From Burkholderia aenigmatica (lineage in GTDB: Bacteria; Pseudomonadota; Gammaproteobacteria; Burkholderiales; Burkholderiaceae): a DNA stretch of 48,153 bases. Under the pieces are notes generated by a model. It saw only the letters and a list, made by a program, of their open reading frames with translations, made no database searches and had not been told where the DNA came from. Every line of letters starts with the position of its first letter. The stretch's first letter is position 1. The position numbers and the translations under genes are program-made. The stretch is from contig NZ_CABVQC010000071.1 in the NCBI RefSeq assembly GCF_902499175.1, positions 1 through 48,153 of the forward strand, given 5' to 3'. This document shows, in pieces, positions 41,268 to 48,153 of this stretch.

Positions 41268-41573
41268 ATGACATCCAACCAACATGACAAGCATCGCCGC
41301 AAACGGCTGTTCGAGATCGGTGCACTGGAGTTCAGCGAAGGCGTCGAACGCCTGATGAACGAAGGCCGGCTCGATCCCATGCCGTTTTTCGAACGCCACA
41401 TGCGTGGCGACTGGGGCGACGTCGCCGACTACCAATGGCAACAGAACAACGCTGCGTTGGAGTCTGGTGAACGCCTCGATTCGTTTTACGTCGTCACCCG
41501 TGACCTGAGCATCCGCATCTTCACCGAAGCAGATCGCAGCGCGACCCGCATCGTGCTGCCGTCCGAGTACTGA
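41268..41573 (+). CDS. small ICE/plasmid protein, paralogue 2 (101 aa)
   Basis: The 101-residue protein (LFEIGALEFSEGVERLMNEG, FFERHMRGDWGDVADYQWQQ, NNAALESGERLDSFYVV, FTEADRSATRIVLPSEY) is a diverged relative of the preceding gene, from tandem duplication. The ribosome site is AGAAGAAAG. Its leader contains GGGGC/CACC pairing with GGTG/GCCCC (41212-41220 with 41234-41247), again a hairpin. Confidence 0.75.
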   Translation: MTSNQHDKHRRKRLFEIGALEFSEGVERLMNEGRLDPMPFFERHMRGDWGDVADYQWQQNNAALESGERLDSFYVVTRDLSIRIFTEADRSATRIVLPSEY

Positions 41574-41621
41574 CCGCGAGTTGTCACCGCAGGCCACGAG
41601 CGCCTGCACTGTCCAACCACC

Positions 41622-41679
41622 GACGGTTCGCCGTCTCTCTTCCCACCACGGGGCATGCCATCGCCCCGCTGGGGTGGTG
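41622..41679 (+). promoter_or_regulatory. two-hairpin leader (UUCG type), copy 2
   Basis: GACGG-TTCG-CCGTC (41622-41635), then CACCAC (41644-41649) pairing with GTGGTG (41674-41679) around GGGGC (41650-41654) and GCCCC (41663-41667). The two helices stack with an asymmetric bulge. It precedes the helicase gene; the ribosome site TTTGGAG lies about 15 bases further on. Confidence 0.55.
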
Positions 41680-41708
41680 CATGTCCCATTTTTCTTTGGA
41701 GCATCACC

Positions 41709-43988
41709 ATGTCCGTTGATCTCAACACCACCGCCAACGATGCAGCGCCCGTACAGGGCGAACTGCTCGAAGCGGAATCCAACCCTCTGACCCTGAGCCT
41801 TCAGGTTTTCGTCGGCGAGTTCGGCGACGAACTGCTCGATTCTCTCAACCGCGCCAACCCGCCGGTCTATGCCGGTCAAGCACAGGCGCAGCGGCAACTC
41901 GTCGTTGCCAGCCTCAAGCGCAAGCTGTTCCAGGCCCAGGCTGAAGTTGTCCATGCCGCCGCCGAGCTGCTGGTCGATCAAGGCGAGCGCGCTGCGATCG
42001 TCAATGGCGAAATGGGCTGCGGCAAGACGACCGTCGGCATCGCCACGGCCGCCGTGCTCAACGCCGAAGGCTACCGCCGCACCCTGGTGCTTTCGCCTCC
42101 CCACCTGGTTTACAAGTGGCGGCGTGAGATCCAGGAGACGGTGGCCGGCGCCAAGGTCTGGGTGCTCAATGGCCCGGACACGCTGGTCAAGCTCATCAAG
42201 CTGCGCGAGCAGTTGGGTGTGCAGCCCACGGGCCAGGAGTTTTTCATCCTGGGGCGCGTCAGGATGCGGATGGGGTTCCACTGGAAACCTGTCTTCACCC
42301 AGCGGCGCACCCGCCACGGCGACGTGGCAGCCTGCCCGGACTGCGGCACACTCATCACCGACCTCGACGGCGAGCCGGTCAACCCGGTCGCGCTCGAAGC
42401 CGAGGAGTCCCGCAGGAAGTGCAGCCACTGCGCCGCGCCCCTGTGGACGCTGATCCGCCCGCGTAGCCTGTCCGGCAGCGACCAGTCCTCGGTCGTCCTC
42501 AAAGCCTTGAAGCGCATCCCGACCATCGGGGAAGTCACTGCACAGAAGCTGATGCAGAAGTTCGGTGACGGCTTCCTGGCCTCGATGCTGGGCGACAACA
42601 TCCATGAGTTCATCAACCTCATGGATGGCAACGGCGAGCTGGTGTTTTCCGACCGTCAGGCCACGCGCATGGAACGTGCGATGGCCAACATGGAGTTTGG
42701 CTTTGGCGAAGGCGGCTACCAACCGTCCGAGTTCATCAAACGCTACCTACCGCAAGGCACGTTCGACCTGCTCATCGCCGACGAGGCGCACGAGTACAAG
42801 AACGGTGGCAGTGCCCAGGGCCAGGCCATGGGCGTGCTGGCGGCGAAGGCTCGCAAGACCTTGCTGCTGACCGGCACGCTGATGGGCGGCTACGGCGATG
42901 ATCTGTTCTACCTGCTGTTCCGGGCACTGCCCGGACGGATGATCGAAGACGGCTACCGCCCGACCACGAGCGGCAGCATGACCTCGGCTGCGATGGCATT
43001 CATGCGCGATCACGGCGTCCTCAAGGACATCTACTCCGAGAGCGCCGGCACGGCGCACAAGACAGCCAAAGGCACCAAGGTATCGGTGCGCACGGTCAAG
43101 GCTCCCGGCTTCGGCCCGAAAGGCGTCTTGCGCTGCATCCTGCCGTTTACGATTTTCCTCAAGCTCAAGGACATCGGTGGCAACGTCCTGCCGCCGTATG
43201 ACGAGGAGTTTCGTGAAGTCCAGATGGACGTGGCGCAAGCTGCGGCCTACCGCGATCTGGCGGGTCGGCTGACCGCAGAACTGAAACAGGCTCTGGCGCG
43301 ACGCGATACGACCTTGCTGGGGGTGGTGCTCAACGTGCTATTGGCCTGGCCGGATTGCTGCTTCCGGTCGGAGACCGTGGTGCATCCGCGCACGCGCAAC
43401 ACCTTGGCGTTTGTCCCGGCTCAGTTCAATGAGTTCGAGATCAGCCCCAAGGAGCGCGAGCTGATCGACATCTGCAAAGCGGAGAAGGAACAGGGGCGCA
43501 AGGTTCTGGCCTACACGGTCTATACCGGAACGCGCGACACCACGTCACGCCTGAAGGGGCTGCTGGAGCAGGAAGGATTCAAGGTGGCGGTACTGCGCGC
43601 AAGCGTGGATGCCAGCCGCCGCGAGGACTGGATCGCCGAGCAACTGGACCGGGGCATCGACGTGCTCGTCACCAATCCCGAGCTGGTCAAGACGGGGCTG
43701 GACCTGCTGGAGTTCCCGACGATTGTGTTCATGCAAAGTGGCTACAACGTGTACTCGCTCCAACAGGCAGCACGCCGCTCCTGGCGCATTGGGCAGAAAC
43801 AGCCCGTGCGCGTGATCTACCTCGGCTACGCCGGTTCCTCGCAGATGACCTGCCTGGAACTGATGGCCAAGAAGATCATGGTCTCGCAGTCCACCTCGGG
43901 CGATGTGCCCGAATCGGGGCTGGATGTTCTGAACCAGGACGGTGATTCCGTCGAGGTCGCACTGGCTCGGCAGTTGGTCGCTACCTAA
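41709..43988 (+). CDS. SNF2-like superfamily 2 helicase/ATPase with zinc-finger insert
   Basis: From ATG 41709 the product has 759 residues. Motif I is GEMGCGKT (100-107), motif Ia TLVLSPPHLVYKWRREI, motif II IADEAHEYKN (DEAH 358-361), motif III LLLTGT (385-390), and motif VI QAARRSWRIGQKQPVRV near the C-terminus, the last typical of SNF2 enzymes. Between motifs Ia and II lies an insert with a four-cysteine zinc site (C209, C212, C238, C241) and a helix-hairpin-helix-like stretch (IPTIGEVTAQKLMQKFGDGF). It probably translocates on DNA. Following the methyltransferase gene by three genes, it could belong with it; the link is only positional. Confidence 0.87.
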   Translation: MSVDLNTTANDAAPVQGELLEAESNPLTLSLQVFVGEFGDELLDSLNRANPPVYAGQAQAQRQLVVASLKRKLFQAQAEVVHAAAELLVDQGERAAIVNGEMGCGKTTVGIATAAVLNAEGYRRTLVLSPPHLVYKWRREIQETVAGAKVWVLNGPDTLVKLIKLREQLGVQPTGQEFFILGRVRMRMGFHWKPVFTQRRTRHGDVAACPDCGTLITDLDGEPVNPVALEAEESRRKCSHCAAPLWTLIRPRSLSGSDQSSVVLKALKRIPTIGEVTAQKLMQKFGDGFLASMLGDNIHEFINLMDGNGELVFSDRQATRMERAMANMEFGFGEGGYQPSEFIKRYLPQGTFDLLIADEAHEYKNGGSAQGQAMGVLAAKARKTLLLTGTLMGGYGDDLFYLLFRALPGRMIEDGYRPTTSGSMTSAAMAFMRDHGVLKDIYSESAGTAHKTAKGTKVSVRTVKAPGFGPKGVLRCILPFTIFLKLKDIGGNVLPPYDEEFREVQMDVAQAAAYRDLAGRLTAELKQALARRDTTLLGVVLNVLLAWPDCCFRSETVVHPRTRNTLAFVPAQFNEFEISPKERELIDICKAEKEQGRKVLAYTVYTGTRDTTSRLKGLLEQEGFKVAVLRASVDASRREDWIAEQLDRGIDVLVTNPELVKTGLDLLEFPTIVFMQSGYNVYSLQQAARRSWRIGQKQPVRVIYLGYAGSSQMTCLELMAKKIMVSQSTSGDVPESGLDVLNQDGDSVEVALARQLVAT

Positions 43989-44001
43989 TTTCCACGCCAT
44001 C

Positions 44002-44028
44002 GCCGGCCTAGCGCCGCCGGCTTTCTGT
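44002..44028 (+). terminator. terminator after the helicase gene
   Basis: GCCGGC (44002-44007) pairs with GCCGGC (44016-44021), then TTTCTGTTCTT. It lies 13 bases after the stop. Confidence 0.65.
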
Positions 44029-44040
44029 TCTTCCCACCTT

Positions 44041-44118
44041 GCAGCCACGTCCCGCAGTCTCCGCAGGACGTGGCTGCGTCCTTTCAGATTCAGTGTGGAC
44101 TCTCTTTGGAGAAACGAT
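44041..44118 (+). promoter_or_regulatory. strong hairpin leader, possibly orphaned by Gabija insertion
   Basis: GCAGCCACGTCC (44041-44052) pairs perfectly with GGACGTGGCTGC (44066-44077). About 25 bases later comes CTCTTTGGAGAAACGATT, which resembles the ribosome-site end of other backbone leaders (compare TTTCTTTGGAGCATCACC before the helicase gene), but no ATG follows. It looks like the leader of a backbone gene replaced by the defence pair. Confidence 0.4.
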
Positions 44119-44160
44119 TGGTTACTGGCTAAACTCACATGAGCAGAATCGGGGGAGCCA

Positions 44161-45963
44161 ATGCAGATTGCAAAAGTCAAGGTCGAAAAGTTTCGTGGGA
44201 TTGAATCCGGCATCGTGACGCTGTCAGGCCACAGCGTATTTCTCGGTGACAACAACGTCGGGAAGTCAACGCTGCTGGAGGCCATAGATCTCGTCCTCGG
44301 CCCGGAACGGCTCTCCCGAAGACCCGTCATCGACGAGCACGACTTCCACGCCGGGCGCTACCTGGATGAAGAGGGAGATCCGGTTCTCATTCGGATTGAA
44401 GTTATCGTCAGTGACCTGTCCGCCGAGCAGCAGCGACACTTTCGTGACCACATCGAGTGGTGGTCCGCCACGGAAAAGACGCTACTCGTAGGCCCGCCCC
44501 CGGAAGGCACGGATGCGTCAGACGTGTCGGCCGCGCTGCGGGTGTTTTTCGAGGGTCGCTACGACAAGGAAGAAGACGACTTCACGGGCAATACTTTCTT
44601 CGCGACCCCAGTGCTAGCTGAAGGTACTCACCCAACTTTCAAAACGACCGACAAGCGCAAGTGCGGCTTCCTGTACCTCCGGACGCTGAGGACAGGGGCG
44701 CGGGCATTGAGCCTGGAGCGCGGGTCGTTGCTTGATGTCATCCTCAGGCTTCAAGACAAGCGCGTGACGATGTGGGAAGACCTGCTGAACGAGTTGCGCA
44801 AACTCCCCGTGGCCGATAAGCCGGAACTCGGCATCGCCCCGCTCTTGAAGGACGTCCAGGACGCTGTTCGCCGATTCGTTCCTTCTGACTGGGCAGAGGA
44901 ACCTCACATGCGCGTGTCGGATCTCACTAGAGAGGCCCTGCGCAAGGATTTGACCGTTTTCATGGGCACCGGCGCGAAGCGTCCGGACGGCAGCACCTAT
45001 TGCGCGCCATATCACCATCAGGGCACCGGCACGATCAATACACTGGTGCTGGCGCTGCTATCCATCATCGCGGGCCTGAAGCAGAACGTCATCTTCGCGA
45101 TGGAGGAGCCCGAGATCGCCCTTCCGCCACATACCCAGAAGCGCATCGTTAACAGCGTGCGCGAGACGTCGGCACAGGCGCTTTTCACGTCGCACTCGCC
45201 CTATGTGCTCGAAGAATTCGCGCCGTCCGAGATGCATGTGCTGCGGCGTGACGGGGGCAAGCTTTCTGCGATGCTGGCGACATACCCACCAGCGGTCAAG
45301 CCCAAGGCATACAAGGCAGAGTTCAGGGCCCGCTTCTGTGAAGCGCTGCTTGCCCGATATGTACTTGTTGTCGAAGGTCGAACGGAGTTCGATGCGATAC
45401 CTGCAGCGGCGCGCCGGCTTAACGACTTGAACCCCACAGAATACAAGACGCTTGAGGCCCTGGGGGTGGCCGTCATCGATGCGCAAACCGATGCGCAGGT
45501 TGCGCCTCTCGGCAAGTTCTTTAGAGACTTGGGCAAGACGGTCTTTGCTGTGTTCGACAAGCAGGAACCAGCCGCTTCCGCTGCCATCAAGGCCGCCGTG
45601 CACCACTCATTTGAATCTGCCGAGAAAGGTTTCGAGAACGTAGTGCTGCACCACACCGCGGAGGCAGCCCTTCGTCGATATGCGCTCAGCCTCGTCGCGG
45701 AGAACGCGTGGCCGAACCATCTGATCGCCAAAACTCCTAACGCCGCCCAGACCGTGGAGCAAATTCGCGACGCATTGCGGCAATTCTTTGGCTGGGCCAA
45801 GGGAAGCGGCGATGCCGGCGACTTGCTCGGGTGCTGCACCGAGGCGGAGATGCCGCAGTATGTCCGGGACACGCTGCGGGTGATCCACATCACCGTCGAA
45901 CCTCCGCCGCTGCCACCCGTGCCGTCAGCGGCGGCAGCACCGTTCGATGACGAAGAGTTATGA
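44161..45963 (+). CDS. gajA: GajA-like OLD-family ATPase/nuclease (Gabija defence)
   Basis: The 600-residue protein has an SMC-like ATPase: FLGDNNVGKSTLLEAIDLVL (Walker A 29-36), signature-like HHQGTGTIN (285-293), IFAMEEPEIAL (Walker B) and FTSHSPYVLEEF (His switch). A TOPRIM nuclease domain starts at VLVVEGRTEFDAIPA (E405) and continues with GVAVIDAQT and VFAVFDKQ (D466). Size and partner match class 2 OLD nucleases, the GajA component of Gabija, which cuts phage DNA when nucleotides are depleted. The second TOPRIM acidic motif shows only one aspartate (FDKQ rather than DxD), which deserves checking. It overlaps gajB by four bases (ATGA). Confidence 0.88.
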   Translation: MQIAKVKVEKFRGIESGIVTLSGHSVFLGDNNVGKSTLLEAIDLVLGPERLSRRPVIDEHDFHAGRYLDEEGDPVLIRIEVIVSDLSAEQQRHFRDHIEWWSATEKTLLVGPPPEGTDASDVSAALRVFFEGRYDKEEDDFTGNTFFATPVLAEGTHPTFKTTDKRKCGFLYLRTLRTGARALSLERGSLLDVILRLQDKRVTMWEDLLNELRKLPVADKPELGIAPLLKDVQDAVRRFVPSDWAEEPHMRVSDLTREALRKDLTVFMGTGAKRPDGSTYCAPYHHQGTGTINTLVLALLSIIAGLKQNVIFAMEEPEIALPPHTQKRIVNSVRETSAQALFTSHSPYVLEEFAPSEMHVLRRDGGKLSAMLATYPPAVKPKAYKAEFRARFCEALLARYVLVVEGRTEFDAIPAAARRLNDLNPTEYKTLEALGVAVIDAQTDAQVAPLGKFFRDLGKTVFAVFDKQEPAASAAIKAAVHHSFESAEKGFENVVLHHTAEAALRRYALSLVAENAWPNHLIAKTPNAAQTVEQIRDALRQFFGWAKGSGDAGDLLGCCTEAEMPQYVRDTLRVIHITVEPPPLPPVPSAAAAPFDDEEL

Positions 45964-47681
45964 CGGTCGAACAAGACTGGACACCGCAGAAGAGGGACTT
46001 TCTGCAAAGCACGGGGCACGTGCTCGCCATGGGTGGTCCAGGCTCCGGAAAGACGCATGTCGCCCTGGTCAAAGCCAGGGACGAGATTCGATCAGCAAAG
46101 CTCCTATCAGGCCAGCGCATCCTGTTTCTCAGCTTCGCGAGGCCCACAGTGGCACGGGTCCTTGAGAAAGCCAAGGAACTCATCACCGCGGATGATCTGA
46201 GACTTCTAGATGTCAACACCTATCACGGCTTCGCATGGAGCGTTCTGCGAAGTCATGGCTATCTGCTCAGCAACGGAAAGCCGCTCCAGCTCCTACCACC
46301 TCCCGAGGGCTCCGCGCGCTTGGCTCACTTTGCCAAGGAGCAGCATCACCAGGAGAAGTTGCGCCTTTTCCATGAAGAGGGGCTGCTCCACTTCGACCTC
46401 TTCGCCCAGTTGACGGCTGAACTGCTGCGCCGCAGCCGGCGGCTGGCAGGTATCTACACAGCGACCTACCCGATACTCGTCGTGGACGAGTTCCAGGACA
46501 CGAACGCCGACGAATGGGCGATGGTCCGCGAGCTTGGACGCGGCTGCAGGATCATTGCCTTGGCCGACCCCGACCAGCGTATTTACGAATTCCGCGGCGC
46601 CGATCCTCAGCGGCTCAAGGAATTCGTGGACCAGTTCGACCCCTTGCCAGTCGAGTTTGAAGGGGAGAATCATCGCAGTGCCGGAACCGACATCGCAACG
46701 TACGGTTCAGACTTGCTCACCGGGAAAAACAAGGGCGCCGTCTATGCCAATGTGTCGGTGGTCGAGTACGGCGTGTACTACGGAAGGGGTCCGCATTTCC
46801 ATGCGAAGGCCCAGCTCATCCAGGCAATCAAGCGACTTCGCAAGGAGCCGGCCTGGTCCATCGCAGTGCTCGTCCCATCCAAGGCCTTCATGCTTCAAGT
46901 GTCCGACTACCTCTCCGCGGAGTCCGATGGCATGCCCAACCTTCGCCACGAGGTGGCGATGGACGCGGAATCCCCGGCGCTTGCGGCAAACGTCATCGCC
47001 ACGCTAATGGAAGGAGGCCCTTCGGAGCTTCTGGCTGCGCGGCTACTCTCCGCCTTACATACCCACATCCGGGGCCGCAGTGGCACCAAACGCCCTGCGC
47101 AGGCGGAACTCGACATGGCCGACGCCATCGACCAATACTTGGTCTCCGGAAAGATCCGCGGCAAGAATCGCCAAGCGTTGATCAGCGAGTGCGCGCGCCT
47201 AGCAGCGCTTCGCCAGGACGTCGTATTCACCGGCCATCCTGAAGAAGACTGGTTGACTGCGCGGGGGCTTCTCGCGACGTCTGCCGTTGGCCAACTGTCG
47301 CGCGTTGCCGCTGATGCCAAGTATCTCCGCCTGCTTCACAAGGGCTCAAACCTGCGGGCGTCTTTGTCAGAGCTTTGGAGATCCCAAGGACAGTATGTCG
47401 GCGCTATCGAAGCTGTCCGGGGCGCTTTGCTGCAGGAGCATTTCACAGCAGCCGCCAAGGAATGGCGTGGAGTTCATCTCATGACCATTCACAAAGCAAA
47501 GGGTAAGGAGTTTGACGAGGTACTGATTTACGAAGGGCGATATGCTGGACGAATTGTGCCTGCGAATGCAGATACTTCTCGTCAAAGCCAAGCCCTTTTG
47601 GCACTGCGGGTCGCAGTCACAAGAGCTATGAAGAGAGCAACAATCCTGACGCCATCGGGAGACCGCAGCATTTTTTTGTAA
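45960..47681 (+). CDS. gajB: GajB-like UvrD/PcrA-type helicase (Gabija defence)
   Basis: The 573-residue superfamily 1 helicase has motif I AMGGPGSGKTHVALVKA, motif II LVVDEFQDTNADEW, motif III ALADPDQRIYEFRGADP, motif V HLMTIHKAKGKEFDEVLIYE and motif VI LRVAVTRAMKRATIL, all intact. Its ATG overlaps the gajA stop, so the pair is coupled. Gabija GajB is usually about 500 residues; this one is slightly longer. GajB binds the GajA tetramer and is thought to be activated by phage DNA ends. Only a 142-base gap separates it from the pilus gene, whose leader has a 9-bp hairpin. Confidence 0.9.
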   Translation: MTVEQDWTPQKRDFLQSTGHVLAMGGPGSGKTHVALVKARDEIRSAKLLSGQRILFLSFARPTVARVLEKAKELITADDLRLLDVNTYHGFAWSVLRSHGYLLSNGKPLQLLPPPEGSARLAHFAKEQHHQEKLRLFHEEGLLHFDLFAQLTAELLRRSRRLAGIYTATYPILVVDEFQDTNADEWAMVRELGRGCRIIALADPDQRIYEFRGADPQRLKEFVDQFDPLPVEFEGENHRSAGTDIATYGSDLLTGKNKGAVYANVSVVEYGVYYGRGPHFHAKAQLIQAIKRLRKEPAWSIAVLVPSKAFMLQVSDYLSAESDGMPNLRHEVAMDAESPALAANVIATLMEGGPSELLAARLLSALHTHIRGRSGTKRPAQAELDMADAIDQYLVSGKIRGKNRQALISECARLAALRQDVVFTGHPEEDWLTARGLLATSAVGQLSRVAADAKYLRLLHKGSNLRASLSELWRSQGQYVGAIEAVRGALLQEHFTAAAKEWRGVHLMTIHKAKGKEFDEVLIYEGRYAGRIVPANADTSRQSQALLALRVAVTRAMKRATILTPSGDRSIFL

Positions 47682-47823
47682 TCAGCTGGTAGCGAGTACT
47701 GTCCAAATCAGCACGGTCTTCGCATGTTTCTGAAAAAGCGGTCGTCCATCAGTCCGCATTCCTAGCTGACCGCTCAACGGCGCTCCGCCAAGGTATCGGC
47801 ATCGCAACAGAAGAGCCGATGCC

Positions 47824-48147
47824 ATGCCCGCAATCCCTGTATCCCGGCGTCTGGTCGGCGCTGGTCTCCTGGCCGCAGCGCTGGCCAGCGGCTGCGCGAC
47901 CACCACCGCGCCGCTGGTGCCAGACGCCATAGAAGGCGTCTCCTCCGCTCCCGAACCCGAGGCACCCGAGTTCATTCCCGTCGTGCGCTATGGCCGCTAC
48001 ACGCTGGTCGAGCTGGCACCCACGGCGGCGCAGCGTGACTTGCTGTTGCAGACCATCGACGTGTCCATGCCCGAGGACCCCGGCGGTCGGTCAAATTCCT
48101 CCGGGTATGGTCACTTCAAATTCCCCCACCTGACGACCGTCGGCTGA
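47824..48147 (+). pseudogene. pilL: 5' part of pilL-like ICE lipoprotein gene, probably interrupted
   Basis: The start MPAIPVSRRLVGAGLLAAAL followed by ASGCATT is a lipoprotein signal peptide with lipobox cysteine. The next part, EFIPVVRYGRYTLVELAPTA and AQRDLLLQTIDVSMP, matches the N-terminus of PilL proteins encoded at the start of the type IV pilus/conjugation region of PFGI-1 ICEs. After about residue 82 the family similarity I expect disappears and the frame stops at 48147 after a short unrelated tail. PilL should continue for over 100 residues, so the gene looks disrupted here, probably by an insertion sequence entering at the window edge. Confidence 0.6.
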
Positions 48148-48153
48148 GCCACT
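48071..48153. mobile_element. possible terminus of an IS21-family element
   Basis: The sequence GGTCAAATTCCTCCGGGTA followed by GGTCACTTCAAATTCCCCC resembles the repeated GGTCA...TTCAAATTCCCC blocks found at IS21-family ends. It begins about where pilL similarity is lost. No transposase gene is in the window, so the family assignment rests on this short pattern. Confidence 0.4.

Overview
The window is GC-rich, densely packed, mostly plus-strand proteobacterial DNA. Codon use and gene families fit a gamma- or betaproteobacterium such as Xanthomonadaceae, Pseudomonadaceae or Burkholderiales; the species cannot be fixed from the sequence. It holds a stretch of flanking chromosome followed by the first ~43.7 kb of an integrative and conjugative element (ICE) of the PFGI-1/ICEclc/SPI-7-like superfamily, inserted at a tRNA-Gly(CCC) gene (4398-4472).

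Flank (1-4397): an HNH endonuclease, a small convergent hypothetical gene and a large AT-richer SIR2-plus-STAND-NTPase gene of antiphage type. This looks like a chromosomal defence patch beside the tRNA.

ICE maintenance and replication module (4473-17345): P4-type tyrosine integrase with a long C-terminal extension, a conserved ICE protein, AlpA-like regulator, ParA, an orphan HicA-like protein, ParB, DUF2857, an STY4528-type replication protein, TIGR03761 and DUF3158 proteins, SSB and topoisomerase III. The STY4528 gene contains a DnaA-box match, 20-bp repeats read in two different frames, and an AT-rich patch, so it may carry a replication origin inside itself. Three copies of a TATCCCC/GGGGATA palindrome lie around the TIGR03761-DUF3158-ssb genes.

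Small-gene ICE module (17346-20445 and 34226-43988), split by cargo: short conserved proteins, two-repeat STY4534/DUF3577, DUF932, DUF3275, an NPPY-type DNA methyltransferase-like protein, tandem paralogues and a zinc-containing SNF2-like helicase. Almost every gene has a hairpin-rich leader. Three leaders share one conserved element whose hairpin stem varies in a compensatory way.

Cargo (20446-32890): a NemR-like TetR repressor with two matching operators, then a 13-gene same-strand block of enzymes against reactive electrophiles, aldehydes, peroxides and quinones: MDR reductases, DJ-1/PfpI, DUF1330, nitroreductase, aldehyde dehydrogenase, Old Yellow Enzyme, aldo/keto reductase, Ohr, alcohol dehydrogenases, flavin reductase and glutathione-dependent formaldehyde dehydrogenase. 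It is bordered on the left by the 3' remnant of another Old Yellow Enzyme gene and on the right by an ISL3-family insertion sequence (32914-34225).

Right end: a Gabija-type defence pair (OLD-family nuclease gajA and UvrD-like helicase gajB, 44161-47681) sits between the helicase gene and the start of the conjugative pilus region. The pilL-type gene there departs from its family after about 80 codons and runs into IS21-terminus-like sequence at the window edge.
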